A DNA stretch of 64,000 nt, from NCBI RefSeq assembly GCF_002917885.1, contig NZ_PQNY01000014.1, forward strand, positions 1 to 64,000. Direction: 5' to 3'. Below, one piece after another: positions 19,498 to 27,777 of the stretch. Made by a program: the position numbers and the translations under genes. A model generated the notes under the pieces. It ran no database searches and had not been told where the DNA came from. It was given only the letters and a program-made list of their open reading frames with translations. Numbering within the stretch: position 1 is the first letter of the stretch; the number at the start of each line of letters is the position of its first letter. Source of the stretch: Flavobacterium croceum DSM 17960. GTDB taxonomy: Bacteria > Bacteroidota > Bacteroidia > Flavobacteriales > Flavobacteriaceae.

Positions 19498-20361
19498 ATG
19501 AAATGGATTGGAAATAGACAAAGCGATAATGTAGAAGACCGCAGAGGTATGTCTACAGGAGGAAAAGCCATTATGGGAGGTGGTGTTTTAGGTATTGTAA
19601 TTTTATTACTAAACTTATTTGGAGGAGAAAATGCTCGAATGATTACACCTGTATTAGAGCAAATGAATCAAGGGCAACAAACCGCACCTGCCGGAGAACC
19701 TTCGGAGCTTACACCAGAGCAAAAAGAAATGGGCGATTTTGCCAAAACGGTTTTTGCTTATACCGAAGATACTTGGGGTCAAATTTTTCAAGATAACGGT
19801 AGCGAATATGTACAACCCAAAATGGTTCTTTTTTCTGAAGCCGTAGAAACGGGTTGTGGTAATGCCACTTCTGCATCTGGACCTTTTTATTGCCCTGCCG
19901 ATCAAAAAGTGTATATGGATTTGGAGTTTATGAAAGAATTAAAAACACGTTTTGGAGCACAAGGAGGCGATTTTGCTACAGCTTATGTTATAGCTCATGA
20001 GGTAGGACACCATGTACAAAATATACTAGGAACATCAAATTGGATGCGAAAACAACAGCAAGGTTTAAGTGAGGCAGACGCCAATAAATATTCTGTTTGC
20101 TTGGAGCTTCAAGCCGATTTTTATGCTGGTGTTTGGGCAAAATATAATCAAAAATATTTAGAAGCAGGTGATATTGAAGAAGCCATAAGTGCCGCCAATG
20201 CTGTGGGTGATGATGCAATACAAAAAAGAATGAGAGGTAGTGTGGTTCCAGATTCTTTTACACACGGAACTTCAGAACAAAGAATTTATTGGTTTAAAAG
20301 AGGATATCAAACAGGAGATATCAAACAAGGAGATACTTTTTCTGCTTTATTAAATAGATAA
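19498..20361 (+). CDS. Neutral zinc metallopeptidase, YpfJ family
   Basis: Predicted membrane-anchored zinc metallopeptidase. The 287-residue product begins MKWIGNRQSDNVEDRRG, a hallmark of the YpfJ group. It has one hydrophobic anchor (about 27-42) and the metal motif HEVGHH at 167-172, with the downstream ELQADFYAG segment supplying the third ligand. A TACxG-like CGNATSASGPFYCP stretch precedes it. The catalytic domain should face the periplasm. A -7 box TATATTTG at 19470-19477 and the terminator at 20448 suggest a single-gene transcript. Substrate unknown. Confidence 0.88.
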   Translation: MKWIGNRQSDNVEDRRGMSTGGKAIMGGGVLGIVILLLNLFGGENARMITPVLEQMNQGQQTAPAGEPSELTPEQKEMGDFAKTVFAYTEDTWGQIFQDNGSEYVQPKMVLFSEAVETGCGNATSASGPFYCPADQKVYMDLEFMKELKTRFGAQGGDFATAYVIAHEVGHHVQNILGTSNWMRKQQQGLSEADANKYSVCLELQADFYAGVWAKYNQKYLEAGDIEEAISAANAVGDDAIQKRMRGSVVPDSFTHGTSEQRIYWFKRGYQTGDIKQGDTFSALLNR

Positions 20362-20447
20362 TTTTTCGCACTATTTTTTTCGCTAAAAATATTAGTAATG
20401 AACTTTTATTGAAATATAGATAAAAGTTTAAAAAAAGATATAAATAC

Positions 20448-20490
20448 AGCCATATTCAATGCAATATATTGAATATGGCTTTTTATTTTT
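20448..20490 (+). terminator. Rho-independent terminator
   Basis: A perfect 13-bp stem (20448-20460 with 20468-20480) with a 7-nt loop is followed by a T-rich tail, closing the metallopeptidase transcript. The tail also contains TATTTTTG (20484-20491), which fits the -7 consensus and could start the HMG-CoA synthase transcript 46 nt before its ATG. Confidence 0.82.
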
Positions 20491-20536
20491 GTATTTATTT
20501 AGCATAAAATAGAATAATTAATTTAAAATATTACAA

Positions 20537-21871
20537 ATGAAAGTAGGTATAGATGCCATATCCTTTTACATACCACAATTATATTTATCGATAGAGTCTT
20601 TGGCAAAAAATAGAAATATAAAACCAGAAAAACTAATTAATGGTTTGGGGCTTCAAGCCATGTCATTACCTGATGTAAATGAAGATGTAGTGTCTTTTGC
20701 AGCTAATGCAGTGTATACTTTATTGAAAAATGAAAAACTAAATTCATCTGAAATTTCTAGAATTTATGTAGGGACAGAAAGTGGAGTGGACGCTTCTAAA
20801 CCTATTGCAAGTTATATAATTAGTTTGTTGGAGCAAAAAATGGAACAATCGTTTTCACATTGTGATGCCTTAGATATTACGTTTGCTTGTATAGGAGCTG
20901 TAGATGCTTTGCAAAACACATTAGATTATATAAGATTAAATCCAAACAAAAAGGCAATAGTAGTAGCTACAGATTTTGCAAAATATGAGTTGAACTCAAC
21001 AGGAGAGTATACTCAAGGAGCAGGGGCTTTGGCAATGCTTGTAACTTCAAGCCCTAGTATTATATCTTTTTCAGAAAATGCAGGAATTTCAACACAAGGA
21101 GTATTTGATTTTTTTAAACCGAGACGTTATTTTGATAAAAAAGATTTGATTTTCGAGAGTAACAGTAAAGTTTTAAATAATATATCAGAAGAGCAAGTGT
21201 CTATATACAAAGAGCAACCTATTTTTGATGGTCAATATTCCAATAGTTGTTATATTAATCGCACTTTGGAAGCTTATTTACACTATAAAAAGTTAGTAAA
21301 TAAAAGAGAAACACTTTTTACAGATTGGCAATACATTGTTATGCACTTACCCTATTGTTTTCAAGCTCGAAGAACGTTTATAGAAATTTATATCCATGAA
21401 AAAGGCTATAACATAAAATCTTCCGATGACAAAAAATTAATTGCAAAGTCTGAAGAATATTTAAAAATAATTGAAGAAAAAATAGCACCTTCAGAAAAAG
21501 CATCAAGCTTGATAGGTAATTTATATACGGGTTCTATTTTTATGGCAATGCTATCAGCATTATGCAATTCTTACAAAGAAAAAATAGATATATCTCAAAA
21601 TAAAATTGGTTTTATTGCTTATGGTAGCGGATCAAAATCAAAAGTATTTGAAGGTATTATAGAAAATAATTGGCATAATAAAATAGCACAAATCCCATTG
21701 TTTGAAACATTATTGGATAGAAAAGAAATTGATTTTTCTACCTATGAAAAATTACATAAAAAACAATTGAAACATTCAATATCAACGAATAGTAATAAAT
21801 TTGAACTTGACAAAATAGAAAAAGAAAACCCTTTACTAATAGGAGCAAGATACTATAAATTTATAGATTAA
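20537..21871 (+). CDS. mvaS: Hydroxymethylglutaryl-CoA synthase
   Basis: Condenses acetyl-CoA with acetoacetyl-CoA to give HMG-CoA, the entry to the mevalonate route of isoprenoid synthesis used by many Flavobacteria. The 444-residue chain has the thiolase fold features VGIDAISFYIP at the N terminus, the general-base Glu81 in GTESGVDASKP, the nucleophile Cys118 in ITFACIGAVDAL, and the C-terminal FIAYGSGSKSKVF strand. It is longer than Gram-positive MvaS (about 390). Its last 11 nt overlap the convergent aminotransferase gene. No other mevalonate gene is nearby. Confidence 0.9.
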   Translation: MKVGIDAISFYIPQLYLSIESLAKNRNIKPEKLINGLGLQAMSLPDVNEDVVSFAANAVYTLLKNEKLNSSEISRIYVGTESGVDASKPIASYIISLLEQKMEQSFSHCDALDITFACIGAVDALQNTLDYIRLNPNKKAIVVATDFAKYELNSTGEYTQGAGALAMLVTSSPSIISFSENAGISTQGVFDFFKPRRYFDKKDLIFESNSKVLNNISEEQVSIYKEQPIFDGQYSNSCYINRTLEAYLHYKKLVNKRETLFTDWQYIVMHLPYCFQARRTFIEIYIHEKGYNIKSSDDKKLIAKSEEYLKIIEEKIAPSEKASSLIGNLYTGSIFMAMLSALCNSYKEKIDISQNKIGFIAYGSGSKSKVFEGIIENNWHNKIAQIPLFETLLDRKEIDFSTYEKLHKKQLKHSISTNSNKFELDKIEKENPLLIGARYYKFID

Positions 21872-23357
21872 ACCAACTCTCAATAAATTGATTGGTAGTA
21901 TTACTAGTACTATTTTTGTTGATAAAATCATTAGTTTGGTAGTTGTATTCATAATCTACAGACCATTCTTTATGATGTTTTGCCAACTCTATAATAGCGT
22001 TACAAACTAGTTCTATTTCTTCATTGGTGGTAGTTGGATGTATAGACATTCTTATCCATCCTGGTTTTTTTATTAAATCGCCCTGTGAAATTTGACAGAC
22101 TAAATTTTTTGAAGTTTCTTGGTCTACATGGAGCAAATAATGCCCATAAGTACCGGCACAACTACAGCCTCCACGTGTTTGGATTCCAAATTTATCATTA
22201 AGTAATTTTACACCCAAGTTATAGTGTAAATCATCAATATAAAAAGAAAAAACGCCCAATCTATTTTGCTGTTTTGGTGCTAAAATATTAAGATTGTCTA
22301 TGATACTTAATTTGTTAAAAACAAATTCAATAAGTTCATGTTCTCTTTTTAAAATATTTTCAACTCCCATTTGTTCTTTCAGTTTAATACTTAAAGCGGT
22401 TTTTATCACTTGTAAAAAACCTGGGGTTCCACCATCTTCTCGTTCTTCTATACTATCTATATAATGATGTTCTCCCCAAGGGTTTGTCCATTTTACAGTA
22501 CCACCACCTGGGCAATCAGGCACAGTGTTATTGTATAAATTTTTATTAAAAATGAGTACACCAGAAGTGCCTGGTCCTCCTAAAAATTTATGAGGCGAGA
22601 AAAATATCGCATCTAGATAACTTTCTGCATCATTAATAGGATGCATATCTATAGAAATGTACGGAGCCGAACAAGCAAAATCTACAAAACACAATCCTTT
22701 ATGTTGGTGCATTATTTTGGCAACCTCATGGTAAGGTGTTTTTATCCCTGTAACATTAGAACAAGATGTTATAGACGCAATTTTTAAAACCCGGTCTTTA
22801 TATTTTAGGAGTAGTTTTTCCAATTCTGTTAATGAAAAAAGACCTTCATCACAAGCAGGAATTACTTCTACATCTGCAATGGTTTCAATCCATGAAGTTT
22901 GATTGGAATGATGCTCCATGTGCGAAACAAAAACAATAGGTTTTAATTCGTGGGGTATGTTGGTGTATTTTTTTAAATTATCTGGAATGCGTAAACCCAA
23001 AATTCTTTGAAATTTATTAATAACTCCCGTCATTCCTGAACCATCTGTAATCAATACATCATCGTCATTCGCATTAACATGTTGTTTTATAATGTGTCTT
23101 GCTTCGTGGTAGGCTTTGGTCATTGCCATACCAGAAACCGTAGTTTCGGTGTGTGTATTGGCTACAAAAGGGCCAAAATCTTTTGTGAGTTTATCTTCAA
23201 TAGGTTGATAAAGCCTTCCGCTAGCAGTCCAATCGGTATAAATTATTTTCTTTTCTCCATAAGGAGATTCAAATTTTTGTTCTATACCTACAATATTTTT
23301 TCTAAATTTTTCAAAATATTTTTCCAGCACAGTGTACTCTTTTTCAACAATTGACAT
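21861..23357 (-). CDS. Class V aminotransferase (SufS-like fold)
   Basis: PLP-dependent enzyme of the cysteine-desulfurase/aminotransferase class V fold. It has 498 residues, longer than SufS (about 405) because of extended N- and C-terminal parts. Key features are VSHMEHHSNQTSW, the strand VDFACSAPYISIDM, the PLP lysine in FFSPHKFLGGPGTSG, and a GGCSCAGTYG loop where SufS places its active-site cysteine. Whether it acts as a desulfurase, a lyase or an aminotransferase cannot be decided, as no suf or isc genes are adjacent. A minus-strand -7 box TATCTTTG (23376-23383) lies just upstream. Its stop overlaps the convergent mvaS end by 11 nt. Confidence 0.8.
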   Translation of the reverse strand: MSIVEKEYTVLEKYFEKFRKNIVGIEQKFESPYGEKKIIYTDWTASGRLYQPIEDKLTKDFGPFVANTHTETTVSGMAMTKAYHEARHIIKQHVNANDDDVLITDGSGMTGVINKFQRILGLRIPDNLKKYTNIPHELKPIVFVSHMEHHSNQTSWIETIADVEVIPACDEGLFSLTELEKLLLKYKDRVLKIASITSCSNVTGIKTPYHEVAKIMHQHKGLCFVDFACSAPYISIDMHPINDAESYLDAIFFSPHKFLGGPGTSGVLIFNKNLYNNTVPDCPGGGTVKWTNPWGEHHYIDSIEEREDGGTPGFLQVIKTALSIKLKEQMGVENILKREHELIEFVFNKLSIIDNLNILAPKQQNRLGVFSFYIDDLHYNLGVKLLNDKFGIQTRGGCSCAGTYGHYLLHVDQETSKNLVCQISQGDLIKKPGWIRMSIHPTTTNEEIELVCNAIIELAKHHKEWSVDYEYNYQTNDFINKNSTSNTTNQFIESWFNL

Positions 23358-23459
23358 AGTTTATCTATTTGTTTTCAAAGATAAATGATTTTTAAATTTT
23401 AATAAAAAAAAATACAGTTTCCAGAATATTTTCTATTTTTAACCATTAAATTTTATATT

Positions 23460-23861
23460 ATGACAAGACAACTTTTTGTAAACCTACCCGTTAAAGATGT
23501 AAAACATTCTAGAGATTTTTTTGACCGTTTAGGTTTTAAGTTTCAAGAGGGTTTTAGCAATGAATTTGCTATTTGCTTAGAAGTAAATGACAACGCATTT
23601 ATTATGATGCTTGATGAGAAATATTTTTCGAAATTTACTAAAAACCCTGTAAGCGATGCACATAGCCATAGTGAAGTACTCAACGCTATTTCTGTAGAGA
23701 GTAGAGAAGCTGTAAATGAAATTGTAGATCGTGCTGTAAGTATTGGTGCAAAAGAAGCTCGAGAAAGCCAAGAGCATGGTTTTATGTATGGTAGAAGTTT
23801 TCATGATTTGGATGGTCATGTTTGGGAAATTTATTGGATGGATACAAACTCAAAATCTTAG
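23460..23861 (+). CDS. VOC family protein (glyoxalase/bleomycin-resistance fold)
   Basis: A 133-residue vicinal-oxygen-chelate protein. It shows the paired beta-alpha-beta-beta-beta modules: FVNLPVKDVKHSRDFFDRLGF at the start, and the C-terminal FHDLDGHVWEIYWMD with the conserved E that usually binds metal. Members include extradiol dioxygenases and antibiotic-binding proteins, but most small stand-alone ones such as this are uncharacterised. The next VOC gene follows 3 nt later, so the two form an operon. Confidence 0.85.
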   Translation: MTRQLFVNLPVKDVKHSRDFFDRLGFKFQEGFSNEFAICLEVNDNAFIMMLDEKYFSKFTKNPVSDAHSHSEVLNAISVESREAVNEIVDRAVSIGAKEARESQEHGFMYGRSFHDLDGHVWEIYWMDTNSKS

Positions 23862-23864
23862 ATT

Positions 23865-24296
23865 GTGGCAAAACTTTATTCTTATTTAATTTTTAATGGC
23901 ACTTGCCAACAAGCTTTTGATTTTTACAAATCTGTTTTCAATACAGAGTATTCCGATTTTAGTACATTTGGCGATATGCCCCAAGATGATGCCCCAGATC
24001 CGTTATTAGAATCTGATGCTCAAAGAGTAATGCATGTATGCCTTCCTATTAATAAAGATTATAAGTTAATGGGTAGTGATAGCAATTCTAAAAGTGGCGA
24101 TGTAATTATGGGTAGCAATATTTCGGTTTCTATTGATGCAGATAGTAGGGAAGAGGCAACCAGATTGTTTGAAGGGTTATCAAAAAAAGGGTATATACTA
24201 ATGCCTTTAACAAATACTTTTTGGGGTGCTTATTTTGGTATGTTTACCGACAAATTTGGCGTTAATTGGATGATAAATTACGATGAGGTAAAATAA
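23865..24296 (+). CDS. VOC family protein, PhnB-like
   Basis: A 143-residue protein of the PhnB/DUF1428-like VOC group: YLIFNGTCQQAFDFYKSVF at the N terminus, the MHVCLPI strand, and the closing FGMFTDKFGVNWMINYD. PhnB proteins keep the fold but usually lack metal ligands, and their role is unknown. It starts at a GTG (23865), three bases after the preceding VOC stop; the first conserved strand begins right there and no ATG is available. A bidirectional terminator follows. Confidence 0.82.
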   Translation: MAKLYSYLIFNGTCQQAFDFYKSVFNTEYSDFSTFGDMPQDDAPDPLLESDAQRVMHVCLPINKDYKLMGSDSNSKSGDVIMGSNISVSIDADSREEATRLFEGLSKKGYILMPLTNTFWGAYFGMFTDKFGVNWMINYDEVK

Positions 24297-24313
24297 TTTA
24301 TCAGTTGTATAAA

Positions 24314-24350
24314 GTAAAAAACACAACCTAAAAGTTGTGTTTTTTTGTTT
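24314..24350. terminator. Bidirectional terminator between VOC and fnr genes
   Basis: A perfect 12-bp stem (24316-24327 with 24334-24345) with a 6-nt loop, flanked by A-run on the left and T-run on the right. It can therefore stop both the plus-strand VOC operon and the minus-strand regulator gene ending at 24350. Confidence 0.82.
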
Positions 24351-25030
24351 TAATCAGCAAGGCGTTTGAGCTTATTTCTATCTTTAATAGCAATTTTCTT
24401 ACCTATAAGTTCAATATATTCATTTTTATTAAATTCAGATAATAATCTAATACAACTTTCAGTAGCTGTGCCTATCATACCAGCCAATTCTTCTCTAGAA
24501 AGTTGAATATGTAAAGTACCATCGGTATTTTTACCAAAAGTATCTTCCAAATAAAGCAATGTTTCTGCTAAACGTTCTTTAACTGTTTTTTGTGCCATAG
24601 CAACCATTTGATCATCGGCATCTTTCAAATCGTTACAAATCGTTTTCATCACATTCATAGAAAACTGATTATTTTCGTTAAAAAACTGCATAACTTCTGC
24701 TTTAGGTATAAAACAAACTTCCATGTCTTCTAGAGCAATGGCACTTAAATTGGCTGGCTCATCACTTATCATAGAACGTTGTCCTAATAATTCGCCTGCT
24801 TTTATAAGTTTTACAATTTGGTCTTTACCGTTTGCACTTAGTTTAGTCATTTTGCAAACACCATCTTTTACACAATAAATACCGTTTGTAACTTCTCCTT
24901 CTTCAAAAATGGCTTCTCCTTTTTTTATAGTATAAGAAGTTTTGCATTCTGCCATTTTTACAAGTTCATCTTTTGTAAGCGCTTTTAGAGAACTAAATTG
25001 CCTCACTATACATTGTTCGCATTTATTCAT
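24350..25030 (-). CDS. Crp/Fnr family transcriptional regulator
   Basis: A 226-residue regulator: cyclic-nucleotide-binding-like domain (about 20-140), dimer helix, then an HTH with SREELAGMIGTATESCIRLLSEF as recognition region. N-terminal cysteines C4-x2-C7 and C29 recall the FNR iron-sulfur spacing, so oxygen or redox sensing is plausible but unproven. In the recognition helix the Glu and Arg of FNR (E-x-x-S-R) are kept, but the Ser position is Ile. The frame runs upstream to 25285 antisense to ccoI; I start at the ATG at 25030 (MNKCEQC). It is divergent from ccoI, sharing the palindrome at 25069-25084, which lies over its own upstream promoter region and suggests autoregulation. Confidence 0.88.
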   Translation of the reverse strand: MNKCEQCIVRQFSSLKALTKDELVKMAECKTSYTIKKGEAIFEEGEVTNGIYCVKDGVCKMTKLSANGKDQIVKLIKAGELLGQRSMISDEPANLSAIALEDMEVCFIPKAEVMQFFNENNQFSMNVMKTICNDLKDADDQMVAMAQKTVKERLAETLLYLEDTFGKNTDGTLHIQLSREELAGMIGTATESCIRLLSEFNKNEYIELIGKKIAIKDRNKLKRLAD

Positions 25031-25053
25031 TCTAGAAAAATTATTTCTGTAGA

Positions 25054-25061
25054 CAAAGATA
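25054..25061 (-). promoter_or_regulatory. -7 element of the Crp/Fnr gene
   Basis: Minus-strand TATCTTTG (25054-25061) matches TAnnTTTG and lies 23 nt before the regulator ATG. No TTG occurs at the proper -33 spacing. The Fnr-like palindrome at 25069-25084 would cover the upstream part of this promoter, so bound protein should block it. Confidence 0.45.
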
Positions 25062-25068
25062 CTAAATC

Positions 25069-25113
25069 TATGACAAATATCATATAAATTATTTGAACTA
25101 CTTATTACCTTTG
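25069..25113 (+). promoter_or_regulatory. Fnr-like operator plus -7 element of ccoI
   Basis: The palindrome TATGACAAATATCATA occupies 25069-25084. Its 14-bp core ATGA-N6-TCAT ends 22 nt before TACCTTTG (25106-25113), a -7 match. The palindrome centre is 29.5 nt before the -7 box, roughly -41.5 from the predicted start, which is where class II Crp/Fnr activators bind. There is no TTG at -33, as expected for an activator-dependent promoter. The site lies between the divergent regulator gene and ccoI. Confidence 0.72.
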
Positions 25114-25123
25114 TTATAGGTAA

Positions 25124-27511
25124 ATGAGCAATAATATGGACACAAATAAATGTTTCCATTGTGGTAATGATGTCGTAAAAAAAGACGAAATTGTTTTTGA
25201 TGAAAAAAAATTTTGTTGTAATGGTTGCAAAACTGTTTACGAAATATTTAGTCAAAACGATATGGCTTGTTATTATGATTTTCAAGCTGCACCTGGAGCA
25301 ACTCCCTTAGATATTAAAGGAAAATATGATTTTCTAGATAATGTAGAAATTGTAAATAAATTACTTGAATTTCAAGAGCAAGAAATGAGTATTGTATCAC
25401 TATATATACCTCATATACACTGTAGTTCTTGTATTTGGATTTTGGAAAATTTACAAAAATTAAGCACAGGTATAATTACTTCTCAGGTTAATTTTGGAGA
25501 GAAAAAAGTAAGAATTTCCTACCACCCCGAAAAAACAAATCTTAAAAAAATAGTAGAACTCTTATGCTCTATAGGATACGAGCCCTATATTTCGTTGGAG
25601 AACTATGGAAAATCGCAACAAAGTATCGATAGAAGTTTAATATACAAAATTGGCGTTGCTTTCTTTTGTTTTGGAAATATTATGCTTTTATCTTTTCCAG
25701 AATATTTTGAAGTAGACGAATTTTGGATTAATAAATACAAAGTATTTCTTCGTTGGCTTGTTTTTGCGTTATCATTACCTTCATTTTTTTATTCGGCTAG
25801 TGGCTATTATGTGGCTGCTTGGAAAAGCATAAAAGCAGGTTTGCTTAATATAGAAATACCCATTGCTCTTGGTATTATTGTTATGTTTGTGCGTAGTACT
25901 ATAGATATAATTTTCGACTACGGACAAGGTTTTTTTGATAGTATGACTGGGTTGGTATTTTTTATGCTTCTTGGCAAACTTTTTCAACAAAAAACCTATA
26001 GTTTTTTATCATTTGAAAGAGATTATAAATCATACTTTCCTATTGCTGTAACAAAAATCGACAAAAGCGGAGAAGAAATTCCTGTACAAGTTTATGATAT
26101 TGAAAAAGGCGATAGATTGCTTATTAGAAATCAAGAGTTGATACCTGTAGATGGTATTTTAATATCTGAAAAAGCATCTCTCGATTATAGTTTTGTAACA
26201 GGAGAAGCAGTTCCAATAGAAAAAAAATCAGGAGATAAAGTATATGCAGGCGGTAAACAATTGGGCAAGATTATCGAAATGGAAGTGCTTTTTTCTGTAT
26301 CGCAAAGTTATCTTACACAACTTTGGAGTAATGATGTTTTTCAAAAAAAGGTAGAGCAAAAACATAAAAATATCACCGATAAAATAAGCCATTACTTTAC
26401 ACCTGCTTTACTAACATTAGCTATAATTTCGTTTATGTATTGGATTTTTATAGATACCAATACAGCATTTAATGTTTTTACAGCAATACTTATAGTTGCT
26501 TGCCCTTGTGCTTTGGCTCTTACAGCTCCTTTTACAATGGGAAATGTATTGCGCATTATGGGTAATAGAAAGTTGTATTTAAAAAACGCTACAGTTATAG
26601 AACAATTGGCAAAAGTAGATATAATAGTATTTGACAAAACAGGAACAATTACAACCAATAAAAAAACAGCCATTACTTACGAAGGTACAGAGCTTAATAC
26701 CGATGAAATAAAATTATTAAAAAATGTATTAAGAGGTTCCAATCATCCATTAAGTAGAAGATTATACGATTATTTACCAAATCAAGAAAAAATAGAAACG
26801 TCTAGCTTTGAAGAGGTAATTGGCAAAGGAATTTTTGCAACCATTAATAACCAAATATTTAAGATAGGTTCTTCTCAGTATTTACAACACATGAGTGAAA
26901 ATACACACAAGAAAACCAAAGTGCATATAGAAATAAATGGTGTATATAAAGGAAGTTATGTTTTCAATAATCAATATAGAGAAGGTCTAGAGAAATTGTT
27001 TGAAAAACTCTCACAAAAATATAATTTGGTTGTTTTATCGGGAGATAATGATGGAGAACGAAAAATTTTGTCTAAAATGCTTCCAGAGAAAACTGTTTTA
27101 GAATTCAATCAAAAACCCGAACAAAAATTAGCTTTTATAAAAAATTTGCAAGACAAAGGTAAAAATGTAATGATGGTAGGAGATGGACTTAACGATGCAG
27201 GTGCTTTGGCACAAAGTAATGTAGGTATTGCAATTTCTGAAAATGTAAATGTTTTCTCACCAGCTTGCGATGGAATTATGGATGCTTCACAATTTTCAAA
27301 ATTTAGCTTTTTCATGAATTTTTCAAAAAATGCGATGAAAACTATATATATGAGCTTTGCAATTTCATTATTATATAATGTTGTTGGGCTTAGTTTTGCT
27401 GTTTCGGGTAAATTAGAACCCATTGTAGCAGCAATTATTATGCCTTTAAGCACTATAACTATCGTAAGTTTTGTAACTTTGGCGAGTAACCTATTTGCAA
27501 AAGAATCTTAA
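25124..27511 (+). CDS. ccoI: Copper-transporting P-type ATPase FixI/CcoI
   Basis: Delivers copper for assembly of the cbb3 oxidase. The 795-residue P1B-ATPase has an N-terminal cysteine domain (CFHCG...CCNGCKTVYEIF, residues 8-40), a heavy-metal domain with HCSSCIW, about eight membrane helices, the transport site Cys460-Pro-Cys462 (VACPCALALTAPF), phosphorylation Asp504 in DKTGT, and the hinge GDGLNDAGAL. The N-terminal zinc-finger-like block and the position directly before ccoS identify the FixI/CcoI subgroup rather than general copper export. ATG 25124 and ATG 25136 are both possible starts. It has an Fnr-like operator upstream. Confidence 0.93.
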   Translation: MSNNMDTNKCFHCGNDVVKKDEIVFDEKKFCCNGCKTVYEIFSQNDMACYYDFQAAPGATPLDIKGKYDFLDNVEIVNKLLEFQEQEMSIVSLYIPHIHCSSCIWILENLQKLSTGIITSQVNFGEKKVRISYHPEKTNLKKIVELLCSIGYEPYISLENYGKSQQSIDRSLIYKIGVAFFCFGNIMLLSFPEYFEVDEFWINKYKVFLRWLVFALSLPSFFYSASGYYVAAWKSIKAGLLNIEIPIALGIIVMFVRSTIDIIFDYGQGFFDSMTGLVFFMLLGKLFQQKTYSFLSFERDYKSYFPIAVTKIDKSGEEIPVQVYDIEKGDRLLIRNQELIPVDGILISEKASLDYSFVTGEAVPIEKKSGDKVYAGGKQLGKIIEMEVLFSVSQSYLTQLWSNDVFQKKVEQKHKNITDKISHYFTPALLTLAIISFMYWIFIDTNTAFNVFTAILIVACPCALALTAPFTMGNVLRIMGNRKLYLKNATVIEQLAKVDIIVFDKTGTITTNKKTAITYEGTELNTDEIKLLKNVLRGSNHPLSRRLYDYLPNQEKIETSSFEEVIGKGIFATINNQIFKIGSSQYLQHMSENTHKKTKVHIEINGVYKGSYVFNNQYREGLEKLFEKLSQKYNLVVLSGDNDGERKILSKMLPEKTVLEFNQKPEQKLAFIKNLQDKGKNVMMVGDGLNDAGALAQSNVGIAISENVNVFSPACDGIMDASQFSKFSFFMNFSKNAMKTIYMSFAISLLYNVVGLSFAVSGKLEPIVAAIIMPLSTITIVSFVTLASNLFAKES

Positions 27512-27520
27512 TTGATAAGG

Positions 27521-27565
27521 TATGATAAATATCATATTTTTTAATAGGGTTCAAGAGTAATTTTG
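27521..27565 (+). promoter_or_regulatory. Fnr-like operator plus -7 element of ccoS-ccoNOQP
   Basis: The palindrome TATGATAAATATCATA occupies 27521-27536. Its ATGA-N6-TCAT core ends 22 nt before TAATTTTG (27558-27565), giving the same 29.5-nt centre-to-box distance as at ccoI. The predicted start is near 27570, about 14 nt before the ccoS ATG. No -33 TTG is present. Confidence 0.75.
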
Positions 27566-27583
27566 TTAAATAAAATATAAGGT

Positions 27584-27775
27584 ATGAGTGTAATTTATTT
27601 ATTAATAACTGTTAGTATATTTGTTGCTGTTCTGTTTTTGATAGCATTTATCAGAGCTGTCAAAACAGGTCAGTATGACGACGATTATACACCTTCCGTT
27701 AGAATGCTTTTTGACGACGAGGTGCAACCTAGAACCAAAACAATTACAAAAAAAGAAGAACAAAAACCAATTTAA
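27584..27775 (+). CDS. ccoS: cbb3 oxidase assembly protein CcoS
   Basis: A 63-residue protein with one N-terminal membrane helix (residues 2-26), followed by a short cytoplasmic tail with YDDDYTPSVRMLFDDE, the CcoS signature pattern. CcoS is needed to insert haem and copper cofactors into CcoN. It starts 72 nt after ccoI, behind its own Fnr-like promoter, and is separated from ccoNO by only 2 nt, so it heads the structural operon. Confidence 0.9.
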   Translation: MSVIYLLITVSIFVAVLFLIAFIRAVKTGQYDDDYTPSVRMLFDDEVQPRTKTITKKEEQKPI

Positions 27776-27777
27776 TT

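Noticed and set aside
21861..23357. Naming the class V aminotransferase sufS
   Set aside because: It is about 90 residues longer than SufS, and no suf genes are adjacent, so only the fold-level name is supported.
24350..25285. Long version of the Crp/Fnr reading frame with 85 extra N-terminal residues
   Set aside because: The extension is antisense to ccoI and its promoter, and its F/I/T/N-rich sequence does not look like protein; the ATG at 25030 matches the family start.
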